In this document: positions 1 through 10,955 of the stretch, one piece after another
How positions within the stretch are numbered: position 1 is the stretch's first letter
Layout of the letters: each line of letters begins with the position of its first letter
NCBI GenBank assembly: GCA_003427395.1
Contig: BFEA01000096.1
Location: 2,657,101 to 2,688,013 of the forward strand
Direction: 5' to 3'
Origin: Chara braunii
Taxonomy: Eukaryota; Streptophyta; Charophyceae; Charales; Characeae
DNA: 30,913 bases
The notes under the pieces: generated by a model
What the model was told of the DNA's origin: nothing
Database searches by the model: none
The model's input: the letters and a program-made list of their open reading frames with translations, nothing else
Translations under genes and position numbers: made by a program

Positions 1-86
<86 letters not shown>
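1..86. repeat. (TC)n microsatellite
   Basis: This is an uninterrupted dinucleotide TC array at the window edge, so its true left end lies outside. It runs into a more mixed pyrimidine-rich leader. Such CT-rich tracts are common in plant and algal 5' leaders, but the length points to a simple microsatellite. Confidence 0.97.
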
Positions 87-123
87 TTCTCGCCGAAGGA
101 GCAGTAGCACTCCTCCTCGAGAA

Positions 124-504
124 ATGCCACACGGCGGTTACTACGAGAGGCCGACCATGGAAATCGCAGCGTGCGTTTTCCTTGCTTACATAGCGCTGCT
201 CGCCCTACTTGCAGTCCTCTTCTTCCTAGTCGTTCCCCCTAATGCTAGCTTGCAACCCCCCGCCCCCCCACCCCCGCGAAAATCGGAGCACGTATTGTAT
301 GGTCAGCAGGCGGAGCGCAGCCCCCCAGATCATCCTCGTGGTGTTCGATCTTCTTGTCTCACAGGCGGTCCTCGGCCCCCGGTTACTTCGCAGTGCAAGA
401 CGTTCAAGCCCCCCCCCCCCCCCCCCCCTCCCCTCCAACCCCCCCTTAACCCCCCCTATTCTTCGTCTCAACCTTCCGACAACAAAGGAAGGGCTCCCCT
501 CTGA
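124..504 (+). CDS. candidate first exon or small ORF: N-terminal membrane anchor plus proline-rich tail
   Basis: No known family is recognised. The frame starts at ATG 124. A second ATG at 157 sits in a better context (gaccATGG) and would begin directly before a hydrophobic stretch (CVFLAYIALLALLAVLFFLV) of the right length for one membrane helix or a signal anchor. The rest is proline-rich and partly encoded by a 20-base C run (409-428) and other C-rich DNA, so that part may simply be translated low complexity. It lies just downstream of the TC tract, as a first exon after a CT-rich leader would. No downstream exon or clear splice donor could be assigned. It could be a true N-terminal exon or a chance ORF; the helix is the only argument for coding. 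Confidence 0.25.
   Translation: MPHGGYYERPTMEIAACVFLAYIALLALLAVLFFLVVPPNASLQPPAPPPPRKSEHVLYGQQAERSPPDHPRGVRSSCLTGGPRPPVTSQCKTFKPPPPPPPPLQPPLNPPYSSSQPSDNKGRAPL
409..456. repeat. poly-C and C-rich low-complexity tract
   Basis: A run of 20 C residues (409-428) is followed by shorter C runs separated by T and A. It creates long spurious proline-rich or glycine-rich translations on both strands. Confidence 0.9.
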
Positions 505-2235
505 TGAAGCCGTCAGTGGCAGGCGGCAGAAAGGCCTCAGGGATGTGTCACCCCTCCTGTGGATCTGCTGAGTTGTCCCTTGCATGTCGATGCGGAATCA
601 GGACATTGAAATGGCATGGTGCAGGTTTCTCGTTTTCTTTTCCTTTTTGTTCCTTTTTTTCTTCCCCTTTCTCTCTTTCCCTCTCTTTGTCCATCCCCAC
701 CCGCCCTACCCCCCTGGTCCGGATTACGGGGAGAACTTTTTGAGCGACACTCTTTTCAAGCATTAGTGTTCTGAGCTTAATGCGTGTTATGAATCGGGTG
801 TATCATCGTTTGCTTTTTCTACTTTTGTTTCGTTTTTTTCTGTTCTTCTTGACCACGCACATTCTTCCTCACTGTTTTCCCTGCGAAGAAATTTTTCAAA
901 CGATGTGCGACCTGGCTTTCAGTCGCCTGCGCTCCGATCCCGTAGTCGGATACACAGGAATGAAAGACTGACTGCATACTGGTAACCCCCTTCCCCCTTT
1001 CCCCTCCATGTTAAAGCATTGTGACTACTATCTTGAGAATGATATACATCCCTTCTTCCCCATCACCCCCCCTTTACCTAACCTCACTTCTTTTCAAAGA
1101 TATGCGATCTTTCCTTCAACCACCTGCGCTACGATCATGTATTCAGAGGCGCATGAGTGAAAGACTGATCGCATTTTGTTTGCTCGGGTTCTTCCCGTCT
1201 CTTTCGTTTCCATATGCGTTCGAGTTCCATTTCTTTGCCCTTAACGAAAGCTCAGGAATGAAAAGCAGTTCGCATTTGCGTGCCTCGATCTCCTCTTTGC
1301 TCCCCTCCCCCCCTTTTTTTGAAAGAAAGCAATGGCGATGGTTAGTGAAAAAGGATCGTTGTTCGTGTCTGCAGTGGATTGTATGCTTTTGCGGATGTGA
1401 CACCCCTTCCCTACTGGCTATTAGCCTAGAAACGAGCTCTGCGTCCCAATCGGAGTCCTCTCTTTCGCTGAACCCTCCCTCATCCCCCATTGCGTTTTCC
1501 TTGATCCATGGCTATCAAGCTGCATAGCAGTCTGCTTCCAAGGAAGGTTCCACCCCCCTGGCGCGGCAGCTATCCAGCTTTGCAGAGGATTTCAAAAGGA
1601 CCAGCAACCAGTCTCTCACTCAGATGCTCCTCGGCTTGTGAAAAACCTTCGAATCTAGAGCATCGTGAATAAGAGACGGGTAGCAGTCCTCAAGAACCTT
1701 CCTCCTTCAACCCTGTTGGGTGAAGTCTCGTGCTATTTTCCATAGTGAAAAAATGCAGTTCCCCTCGTCTTCGTGTTCGAATGCTTATGTTGTACTTTGG
1801 GCCGACTCTTCCCCTCCCCCCTTGCTGTCTCGGAAAGAAACAAGCATGGAATATCGTGCACTTGTTCCCCTTCCCCTGGAAATCGCGGAGATCGATTTTC
1901 GATGCTTCTGCGACCCCACTTTCACTTACGAGAGGTAGCATTCGCCTCCTAACTGAAAGTTCGCTCGCATGCACGGACATCTTTGAAACACCCAGGTACC
2001 CCACCACACACAGCCAGGTTTACTAACCCTCCGCCGCCTTCTAGTTCTTACTGCTTCTTCCACTCTCACACGAAAACTTTCCCTGTTATCGCCCGTAACT
2101 ACGCACAAGATGAACACTGGCCTTGCCTGAAGTAGATGGATTGGTTACCACGCAGCAGTAGTTCACGATGCCTGCACAAGCTTCGGGGATTAAGATGCGT
2201 TGATGGTTAGTCATCGGAGTAACATGCGAGGTGCA
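505..2235. other. pyrimidine-rich DNA without a recognisable gene
   Basis: The plus strand is strongly T/C-rich in blocks (for example 625-710, 810-860 and 1290-1330). No frame shows a recognisable motif or a convincing coding pattern. The only structure found is an old tandem duplication, listed separately. It could contain untranslated or intronic sequence of a host gene, but nothing proves it. Confidence 0.6.
900..1176 (+). repeat. diverged tandem duplication, period about 197 bp
   Basis: The segment around 905-972 recurs around 1102-1169. Landmarks are CCTGCGCT at 926 and 1123, and TGAAAGACTGA at 961 and 1158; both give a spacing of 197. Intervening bases have diverged heavily, so the duplication is old. 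Confidence 0.65.
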
Positions 2236-2267
2236 GTAAAGTTACGTACCTTCGCGTACCATAGAGA

Positions 2268-2305
<38 letters not shown>

Positions 2306-2338
2306 NGTAAAGTTACGTACCTTCGCGTACCATAGAGA

Positions 2339-2341
<3 letters not shown>
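2236..2341 (+). repeat. 35-bp flank duplicated across an N inside a CA array
   Basis: The block starting GTAAAGTTACGTACC occurs at 2236-2270 and again, identical, at 2307-2341. Each copy is followed by a CA array, and a single N sits at 2306 immediately before the second copy. Exact duplication of a unique flank across an N is typical of two contig ends joined without merging their overlap, so this is more likely an assembly artefact than biology. Confidence 0.85.
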
Positions 2342-2417
<76 letters not shown>

Positions 2418-2488
2418 ACATACACACACACACAAATATATACACACATACTCACACATACACACTCTCAATATAGACACACACACAT
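2270..2488. repeat. (CA)n microsatellite with TA-containing variants
   Basis: Nearly pure CA runs occupy about 2270-2305 and 2341-2411, then degrade through ATACACAC and ACACTCTC variants up to about 2488. Long Cys/Val translations on the minus strand come only from this repeat. Confidence 0.95.
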
Positions 2489-2499
2489 ATACGAGAGAA

Positions 2500-2892
2500 G
2501 GTTAACGGAGACCCTAATTTTCAGACCACTTGCCATGCCATTTATACGAAAACCAAAGGCCCTGGGTCGTTTTAATCAAACTTGCCACCAATTCGTAGAG
2601 TGGAGACCATACTAACTAACTGCAAAAAAAGTTCCAAAAAAAATAAATAAATAACATATAAAACAGCAATGCAAAAGTGCATTTTCATGGAATTTCGCCA
2701 ACATCTCAAGAAATTTTAATAAAGGAAATTTCAATTATCCAAATGACACAAAATTTGGCACACACCACCCTTGAACCAAAACAAGAACAAGCAAAAAAAA
2801 AAAAAAAAAAAACCATAAAAATTGACCCCGAAACCCTAATTTCAGTTTTGGACTCGTTACCCAGGGCCTAAAAATGGGGGTCCCCGTTAACC
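2500..2892. mobile_element. miniature element with terminal inverted repeats (393 bp)
   Basis: The left end reads GGTTAACGGAGACCC and the right end, reverse-complemented, reads GGTTAACGGGGACCC. The inverted match continues for about 24 bases with few differences. The interior is A-rich, contains an A run at about 2791-2812, and encodes nothing. No clear target duplication is visible: the flanks GAGAGAA and ATTTGTG differ. The superfamily cannot be named. Length, paired ends and lack of coding capacity fit a non-autonomous DNA transposon. Confidence 0.6.
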
Positions 2893-3488
2893 ATTTGTGA
2901 CATGTACACATACACTACCCTTTTCATGTCTCCACACATTCATACTTTGTATTCTATTTTCTTCTTTTGTGGAGCATGGTAGGAGTCTCTCTTTTTCGTC
3001 CGCAACTTTCTGCTCCTCGATATCTTCCCCGATATTTTTTCCCCCATCATGCTACTCTGCATGTAAGTCCTGCACTTCCCCGCTATCGGAAACGAAATTA
3101 ATCACATTAATGGATGTGGTTGACCTCTCGAGCTTCTTCCTATGCCCGTTTTTCACATCAATCCATACTTGTCTCATCTCATCTGAGTTTTTATGTGCCT
3201 CATTTGTATGTCTTGTACACACACACACCTGGTTGCATTCTCTTGACAATTGCAGCCTCCGTTGTAGGAGTGAGACTCTGCATCTGCGATGATGCACCTT
3301 CGTTTCCCACGTGTGTTACAAGAGGTGGTTCGTACAATTCAATATTTGATTTTTAAGCGTCCATCAGCGATGCACGAACTCCCTCAACACCCGCAACGAC
3401 TATGCATTCTTTGTTTGACAATACAACTGTGTTCGCTGCAGTTGCTGATGTCATCCGCATGCCATCTCTCCCATCCCATCTCCCACGG
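2893..3488. other. no gene recognised
   Basis: T/C-rich sequence with short open frames in several phases, none with a recognisable motif. No repeat or RNA gene was seen. Confidence 0.5.
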
Positions 3489-4100
3489 GAGGTAGGAGTG
3501 AAGACATTACTTTCTCCCCATCCCATCTTCATTACCATTTCATTGGGGAGAGAAGCATCAAACCTACGCGTGGTTTTCACATTTTTAGGGAAAAAAATAT
3601 TTGATTCGAATGAAAAATTGAGATATGGGTTGGGTTGGGAGAGATCACTATCCCCTAATAACTGCAAACGATTTTCACATTTTCTTAAGGACAAAAAAGA
3701 AAACAAAAAATCCAAAAATTGGGCGGTGCGTAGGGAGCAATCTTCATCTCCCCATCCCATCTCCCACCACCGTTCTAGTGGGGAGATAAGCATCGAACCA
3801 GCAAGCTATTAACCATCTTGCGAGAAAAAGAAAAAGGTTTCGACCTAGAGTCAGGTATGTTGGTTGGGAGAGATCGGTGTGTCTCCGTCTCATCTCCCAT
3901 CCCCGCTGCGCTGGGTAGAGAAGTGTCGAACCATCAGGTGATTTCCACATGTTTCAAGTCAATACAAAAATAAACAGTTCCAACATTTAAGATAGGGAGG
4001 TGGGTTCGGAGAGATGACTATCTCCCTATCCCATTACCCATCACCATGACAGTGGGTATAGAAACATCGAACAACTGCAAAATTTGCATCATTTGCTATC
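3489..4100 (+). repeat. degenerate repeat family, about five copies of 100-150 bp
   Basis: A core with CCCATCCCATCTCCCA, then CACC, a GGGGAGA(T/G)A block and AAGCATCGAACC recurs at about 3510-3575, 3750-3800, 3885-3935 and 4020-4075. A GGTTGGGAGAGATC lead-in precedes it at about 3633, 3858 and 4003. Several copies are followed by TTTTCACAT and a short A-rich stretch. Copies vary in length through indels. The longest open frames across this block are by-products of the repeat. Confidence 0.6.
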
Positions 4101-5925
4101 TCCCTCTTTCCACGTAATGGTCGGAAAAAAAAAAAAAAAAAACTCATTCAATCTAGAATCCACAAACCTTTGCTTGCCATGGAGGACTGCCAACATCGTG
4201 CCGACTGCAACGAACGATCGTGCACATGCCGAATGTACGTGCTTAGAATGGTAGCTCCAGTAACTTCGATTGGGGGGGGGGGGGTCACAGGGGGAGCCAG
4301 CTGAAAAATCAGTTCGTTAAAGGTGCATGATGACGACACCATGGGAAAGAAAGATGTGGAAGTCTTCGACTGCACGCTTCCTCATAGCCACCATGGGAGT
4401 GGCGGAACAGGAGTCCCGAGATTACCCTCGAACCCACAATGGAAACACAATTGTTAGGGCAATCGCAAAAATGTCGCGTAGTGGTGCAGTTTCCAACTTC
4501 AGTGTTGTCGTCACCACTATTGAAAAGCAATAGAACATGAGTTCACGGCAAGGCACGTTTTTCCACCGAAACAATCGGAAAAGAAAAAAAAAAACAGGTT
4601 GGGCCCAAACCAGGAAAACGCTAAACCAGGCCAAGTTCTAAGCCCCCTTCCCCCCAACCCCCACCCACCACCCACCAAAATTTCAATTTTTTTCCGAGTC
4701 AGGGTGTGAGTCGGTGCCATTTTTTGCAGCATTTTACGGTTGGACTGAAAAAAAGAAGCAGCGGGGAAAATCTAATCCTCGTGCCACTATCTCTCATTTG
4801 TTTTGCGTGGAAGGGTAAAACGAATGCATTCAAGCACGTGATTTGTCGTCATTGCTCACGCCTCTACCTCACCCGCCTCGTGCACTGCTCTAGTGTCACT
4901 TCTTTGCCCACCTCTCACTTTTCTCTCCGGCCAAACCCAACTCCGCCTCACACACATCGTTCACGCCAATCCCTCCCCCGCCCTCCCCCGCCATCGACTT
5001 GGGGCGCAGGTGCAGCACGACCATTGCAACTGGGCTGTCATCACGCATCAGGCAGGGAACAACAACTAAAGAGGTACGCCAGATAAAACTTTGTTTTTCT
5101 TTTCGTTGCCTTCCCACGACTTATACCATCACGCGGGTTCTGTTTTCAGTCATATGGGCGAGACTCTTTGTCTTTTTTTTTATGTAGTTTCTTGTCCCTT
5201 GGATCGTGGACAAAACACCTCCATGGAAACTTCGCGGGTGTTGTCACAGGCGCTGTAAAAGGCAATGTTGTTTTAAAAGTGGTTCACGTGGACGATGTCA
5301 ATGTTGTTGTCGGGGAAAAGATGCACTGGAATGCCGACATGAATGCATATGAAAACATTTAAGTCCATACAGACGCCCTTCTGTTGTCCTGGACTTGGCT
5401 TTCCTTTTTTTCATCTGCGTGGTTTATCGGATAACGTTTGCAGGCCAGCATTTCCATTGGCCGTTTGTGTTCGTAGATTAAAAAAGTGCATGTCTTTAAA
5501 ATCGAAAATCAAAATTTGTTTATTTTTGTCACTCTATCGCGACTCGTCTTCTTATTTCCGAGTAGAGGACGGTCGAACTGCAATTGAGGCCTGCCAACCT
5601 AATTTTGGCATGTTGTCTTTGTTTTCGTGCACGTGGTGTGCTTCCGCCCGACGAAAGGTTTCCCTCGTTCCATCGTTTTAGTTTTGTTTTTTAGAAAAGA
5701 TCGTTCGTGCATACACAATTTTATTTTATTATTTTTTTAAGAAAAATTTTGTTATGCATGCAAATAACGTGCCGACGGTGCCGCCTCCTGCTGGTTCGAC
5801 GGCGGTGCAGCCATGTTAATTTAAAAGGTGCGGTTTGTTCTGGCATGCATGCAAAAAACGTGTTTTTTTAGTGTGTCGTGGCAGTCTCGATTTCGCCTAC
5901 ATGTAATGGTCACGTATAGATTGAC
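4101..5925. other. no recognisable gene; homopolymer runs and weak inverted repeats
   Basis: An A run ends near 4141, a G run occupies about 4270-4284, and A or T runs recur near 4581, 5176 and 5740. Open frames of up to about 126 codons exist but show no family motif. Near 5755 and 5845 a GCATGCA-AACGTG segment is repeated with a spacing of about 90 bp, and a CCGCC/GGCGG hairpin lies between them (about 5780-5808). Then the satellite begins. Confidence 0.5.
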
Positions 5926-6065
5926 AGATGGTAGGAAGAATGGATGGTGGGAAGAGTGGATGGTGGTAAGGGTGGATTGTGGGAAGGGTGGATGGTGAGA
6001 AGAGTGGATGGTGAGAAGAGTGGATGGTGGAAAGAGTGGATGGTAGGAAGGGTGGATGGTGTGAC
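5926..6065 (+). repeat. 16-bp tandem repeat, head of the GGATGG satellite
   Basis: About eight tandem units of roughly TGGATGGTGAGAAGAG run in register and differ mainly at the purines of the second half. The 16-bp unit is two 8-bp half-units, the period of the following satellite, so this is the well-ordered edge of the same array. Confidence 0.85.
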
Positions 6066-9000
6066 GGCGGGTTTGTAGGAATGTCGGGGAGGAGGGATGG
6101 CGGCAAGAGTAGATGGTGTGACGACAGGATGGTGGAATCATGGATAGCGGGATGGCGGGATGATAGGACTGTGGTCGGATGGTGGGATGGCAAGATGGTC
6201 GGATAGTCGGATGGTGGAATGGCGTGATGGCGGGATGCTCAGATGGCAGGTTGGATGCGGTGAATGTCGATTGGTGTGATGGCATAGCGGTTGGACGGTG
6301 GGATGGCGGGATGGCGGGGTGGTGCAGTAAGACGGTCGGGTGAAGCGCTGAAGCTCGACCATCGTATGGTACGGTGTCGTGGTGAAGCCCGACCATCGGA
6401 TGGTAGGACGACATGATGCAATGATTGGAGGATGGCGGGCAGGCTGAATGGACGGGTGGTAGGATGTTCGGATGGTCGGATGGTCAGAAGGCGGATGGTG
6501 CGACTGTCGGATAGTCCAACGACGGGAGGATCGGACGATATGTTGGAGCCAGGCATGGTGGGATGGTCGAATGGCAAGATGGTTGTATGGTCAGACGGTC
6601 GGATCACCGACCGGTATGTTGGATGCGGTGATTGTCGGGTGGTCAGATGGCAAGATGGTTGGATGGTCGGATGGTCGAGGTGATGGTGAAATGGTTGGAA
6701 GGTCGGGTGGCGGCGCAGCAGGACGACCGGGTAAAGTGGTGAAGCTTGACCATCGTATGGAAGTGTGTCGTGGTGAGGCCCAACCATCGAATGGTAGGAC
6801 AGCATGATGCAATAACAAGATGATGGCAAGGAGGCTGAATGACTGAGTGGCAGGATGGTCGGGTGGTCGGATGGTTGGAAGGCGGATGGTGCAACGCCTG
6901 GATAGTCCGACGAAAGGAGGATCAACAGTACGTTGGAAGTAGGCAGGGTGGGATGGTTGGATGGCAAGATGGTCATATGGTCGGACGGTCGGATCATCGA
7001 CCGGTGTGTTGGATGCGGTGAATGTCAGGTGGTCGGATGGCAGGATGGTTGGCTGTTCGGATGGTCGGATGGTCAGATGGTCAGATGGTCGAGGTGATGG
7101 TATGGCTAGAAGGTCGGATGGCGGCGCAACAGGATGGCCGCCAGTCGGGTGTCGCACCGATATTTGACCATCGTGTAGTAGAGAGTCACCGTGAAGCTCG
7201 ACCATCGAATGGATGGTCGAGTGGTGGGATGGTCGAATTGTCGGATGGCAGGTTGGATGCGGTGATGGTCGAATGGTTGGAAGGCCTAATGCAGCAGGAC
7301 GGTCAGGTGTCACACTGACGCTCGAGCGTCCTATGGTGGGGTGTAGCAGTGAAACCCGACAATTAGATGGTACGACGGTAGGATGCAATGATGTAAGGAT
7401 GGTGGGGCAGTTGAATGGCCTGGTGGCAGGATGGTCGGATGGTCGGATGGTTGGAAGGCGGATGGTGCTGCGGTCGGATAGTCGGACTGCGGGAGGATCG
7501 GACGATGCGTTGGAAGCAAGCATGGTTGGATGGTTGGATGGCAAGATGGTTGTCTGGTCAGGTGGCAAGATGGCCGTATGGTCGGACGACTTGATCGCCG
7601 GACGGTGTGTTGGATGTGGTGATGATCGGATGGTTGGAAGGCAAGATGGAGGCGCAGCAGGATAGTCTGGTGTGACGGCGACGGTCGACGATCGTGAGGT
7701 AGATAATCGCGGTTGGATGGTCGGATGGTGTCTTGGATGTGGTGGTGGTCGAATGGTTGGATGGTGGACGACATATTGGAATCAACAACAATCAGATGGT
7801 CGGGTGGTTTGTTGAAGCAACAATGGTCGGATGGTCGGACTGCAAGATGGTTGGACGTTCTGACGGATGGATGGTGGAATGGTCGAACGGTGGGATAATG
7901 GAGTGGCGGGATGGTCAGATGTCTGGATGGTGGGGAGGTGGGTTGGTCGAATCGTCACATGTCTCGGATGGCAGGATGCTATGGTTGGTGGGATGGCAGG
8001 ATGCTATGGTTGGTGGGATGGTAGGATGGCGGGATGGTCGGGTGGCAGGATGTTTGGATGACGGGATGGCAGGATGGTTTGATGGCAGGATGGCAGTACA
8101 CTAGGATAGCAGGGCGCTACAATGACTGGATGGTGGGGTGGCATGATAATGGCAGGACGCGTGGTGGTGTGTCGGATGCTGGTAGAACGGTGTGATGGTG
8201 CACAGGTTGGGCAGCGTCATGGCGAGATGGTTGGATGGCAGGATGCGCGGATGGGCGAATGGGGGAATGGTGCAATAGTGCGATGTTTGGGAGTGCAGGA
8301 TGACAGGAGTGCAAGATTGCGCAGTATAATGGTGGGATGGTGAATGGTGGGATAGTAGGATGATGGGAATGAAGGGTGGTAGAATTGTGGGGTGTGGCCG
8401 AAGTGCAGGATGGAACGCAGGATGGTGGGAGTGTGGGATAGCAGGACTGCAGGATATGTGGGCTGGCATGTTTGTATGATGCAGAGGATGGGAGGATGCT
8501 GAGACAATCGGGAGTCCTCGTGCATGGGAGGAGTCCACACATTCTTGTGCACACATTTTTGTCATGGTGGGACAGTAGGATGGTGGGAATGAAGGGTGGT
8601 AGAATTGTGGCGTATGGTCGAAGTGTAGGATGGAATGCAGGATGGTAGGATGACAGATGGTGGGATGGCGGGAAGGCGTGATGGTGAGAGTGCAGTATGG
8701 TAGGAATGCGGGATGTGGTGGGGAGTGTAGGATAGTAGGACCACATAATATATGGGTTGGCGTCTTTCTAGGATGCAAAAGACGGGAGGATGCAGAGACG
8801 GCTGGATGATGCCCTTTACTTCTTGGACCATACGACGGTTGTGTTTCATGGTGAACCTCGACCATCAGATGGTGGGACGCCCAAATGCTCGGAATGGTGG
8901 TATGGTCTTCTGTACTAGTGTGGGTCGACGATCGGGTGGGGACAGTGGGGTGGAAGCATGGCTGGGCGGGTTCTTGGGTGAGAGGATAGTAGGATAATAA

Positions 9001-9260
9001 GATGGCATGTTGATAGAATGGACGAATGATGGGAGGGACTTAAGGTCTTACGGCAGGATAACATCATGGAAGGATATTTGGGTGAGAGGATAGCAGGATG
9101 GTGAGAATGCACGATAGTTGTGTAGGGGGGCCGAAGAGTAGGATATTAAGATTGCACGTTCGTAGAATGAACGGATGGTGGGAGGGTCGAATGGTATAAT
9201 GGCAGGTACGCTGGCAGGGCGGTCGGATAAATGGGCGGTAGTATGGCCGGTTGGTAGAAC
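6066..9260 (+). repeat. G-rich satellite field on an 8-bp GGATGG(N)2 unit with higher-order repeats
   Basis: The plus strand is built of GGATGGTC, GGATGGTG, GGATGGCA and similar 8-bp units. Stops are rare on the minus strand, so it yields long but meaningless His/Pro/Ser/Thr translations in several frames at once. A higher-order repeat is clear. TGTTGGATGCGGTG recurs at 6617, 7007 and, slightly changed, 7608. CGGGAGGATCGGACGAT recurs at 6523 and 7490, with a variant near 6911. Pairs of palindromes (ACCATC-N-GATGGT type) about 40 bp apart recur at 6354/6396, 6744/6782 and 7166/7199. A second higher-order unit at about 8337-8507 is repeated at about 8569-8800. Confidence 0.9.
8498..8556 (+). 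other. captured transposase fragments inside the satellite
   Basis: 8498-8515 matches 11679-11696 with one difference. 8519-8556 matches 11574-11611 with about three differences over 38 bases. Both source segments lie inside the transposase-like gene downstream, but their order is reversed here while orientation is kept. That pattern fits a tandemly duplicated source followed by deletion. Confidence 0.75.
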
Positions 9261-9742
9261 GGTTGGATTGTAAGTCGGCGCTCGAGTTGCATGTGGTGTC
9301 AAAGGTGCCGACGGTGGACCACGACATGCTCGGGTGTGGTGCAGAAGATGGACCATGACATGCTCAGGTGGTGGGCTAAGTATCCGGCAACGTGTTCGGA
9401 GCTCTGCTGGCTACTGTGTCGGTGACTCAATGTTCAGAGGTTTGTCTATTAGTACTTGTGTATGATCCCCCACCGAAGGGAACGTGGCCGACGCCTATGT
9501 CATCCATGATGTCGTAGTGACCTTCTCGTTATTCTTGTTTTTCCTCCCCATTCAATTAAAACATTCATGAATCAGCATGGAGTACTTCATTAACAAACTA
9601 GATGGTCTACCTGCTTTGAGGGAGTTCCTTAGAGACACATTCCCGTCGAGGGTACGCTCGAAATATGTGCGCAACTCTGGACATGCAACAAAGATCGTCG
9701 CCGGCTCCCGCAATGATTTGAAACTTGGACTGTGCAATTGTC
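9261..9742 (+). other. non-satellite spacer with a 66-codon ORF of unknown nature
   Basis: Unique-looking sequence separates the GGATGG field from the 34-bp array. It contains an ATG frame starting at 9577 (MEYFINKLDGLPALREFLRD at its start) with balanced, protein-like composition; the frame reads into the following array and stops at 9777. No family is recognised. It may be a 5' exon or leftover of the downstream element, or a fragment of another gene cut by the array. Confidence 0.3.
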
Positions 9743-10029
9743 GACCATTAAATGGTTTGGTGTCGTGCCGAAGCTAGACCATTAGATGTTCCAACGTCGT
9801 ACCTGCAGAGGACTATTAGATGGGCGACCGTCACATGGTCGGGTGTCGTGCCGAAGTTGGATCATCAAATGGTTCGGCGTCCTACCGAAGCTAGACCATC
9901 AGATGGTTGAGTGTCGTGTTGAAGCTGGACCATCAGATGGTTGGGCGTAGTGCGTGCAGTGGACCATTAGATGGGCGGGTGTCATATCTAAGCACGACCA
10001 TCACATGGTCGGGTGTCGTGTTGAAGACG
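9743..10029 (+). repeat. 34-bp tandem array carrying a 13-nt palindrome
   Basis: Eight units are present: seven of 34 bp and one of 49 bp (the third), giving 287 bp in all. Each starts with a form of GACCATCAGATGGTTGG, containing ACCATC-A-GATGGT, and ends with a form of GTCGTGCCGAAGCT. Palindrome arms are better kept than linkers in several units. Such evenly spaced short palindromes resemble subterminal transposase-binding sites; that role is inferred. Confidence 0.85.
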
Positions 10030-10955
10030 AATATGATTGTCGCTTTCTTACTCCTTCCTTGGTTTTGTTTATAACTACATTGCAGAGACTATGCACACTT
10101 CGTTCCACCATAGTGGGAAAGGGAGTTCAATTTGTCCTCACGGGTCGCAACCATCCATTCACTATCCGAGGAATTTCACAACACCTCAACCGGTCTCCAG
10201 CAACGAGAGAAGATCTTCTTCATTATGTGGGGGTGGTTGCAAGCCGAGATCTTCGCCGCTATCTGTACGAAGTCCTCGTAAAAAACCACAACCGCTTGGA
10301 GGGTATGTTCACCCATCCAACACTGTAGTCCAACGAGTAAACCTCGATGACATTATTAAAGAGCTTCATCAAACCCATGTTGCTCCACCTCTTGATGGCC
10401 TAAGCGCACAATGTGCACTGCATACCATCGACAAGTCAGATGGTGGCTATGACGACCATGGTGATATAGACGATCAAAAAGGACAAGATGTCAAATCTCA
10501 TACATATAGTGTTCCTCCAATTACAATAAGAAGAGTGCGATGAAAAGAGGATGTCAGTCGGTGTCCTTGTTGATCGATTTAGGGTCAGAGAGAGGCATAC
10601 GAGCATACACATATCGAAAGTGGAAGAGAAGGAGTGACACACTCGAAGAATCATTGTTTAAAAAATGCACCATGGAGGAATGTCGTGTGGTGCTAAAGAA
10701 AAAATGTTGTGCTAAATTGGAGTGTTGTTTGAAGATGACAACAGAGGAGCCGTACGGGGTGAAGATAAAAATCTGATATAGATCGCTGGTTTCGGAGGAG
10801 AGATGAAAGTGGTGGATAAAACAATTGAATTCACGTGCATTGAAGATCAGAAGAAGGTGGTGAAACCAATTGTAGAAAGGCACAGGGTATGCGTTCAGGC
10901 ATGGTGTTACATAATCCGTTTTTCAAGGAACACTTAGTACGCATTTTACAAAGAA
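10030..10955 (+). pseudogene. 5' part of the transposase-like gene (poorly defined)
   Basis: One frame stays open from about 10037 to 10543 and is Ser/Pro/basic at first, then mixed. Its first 170 bases have a recognisable relative at 17967-18110. After 10543 several stops interrupt all frames, but short coding-like pieces continue, including one at 10800-10935 (EFTCIEDQKKVVKPIVERHR). This resembles the basic N-terminal region that precedes the catalytic part in DUF7869-type proteins, though similarity here is weak. The start codon cannot be fixed. Confidence 0.35.

Noticed and set aside
2207-2455. Cys/Val-rich minus-strand frames
   Set aside because: They are translations of the CA microsatellite and cross an N.
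6066-9260. CRISPR-like array
   Set aside because: Units are contiguous 8-bp repeats without unique spacers, in a eukaryotic context with no cas-like genes.
5821-9327. Long minus-strand frames of up to about 325 codons rich in His, Pro, Ser and Thr
   Set aside because: They are translations of the GGATGG satellite. Several frames are open at once because the repeat lacks stops, and the peptides are just the repeat unit read in three phases.
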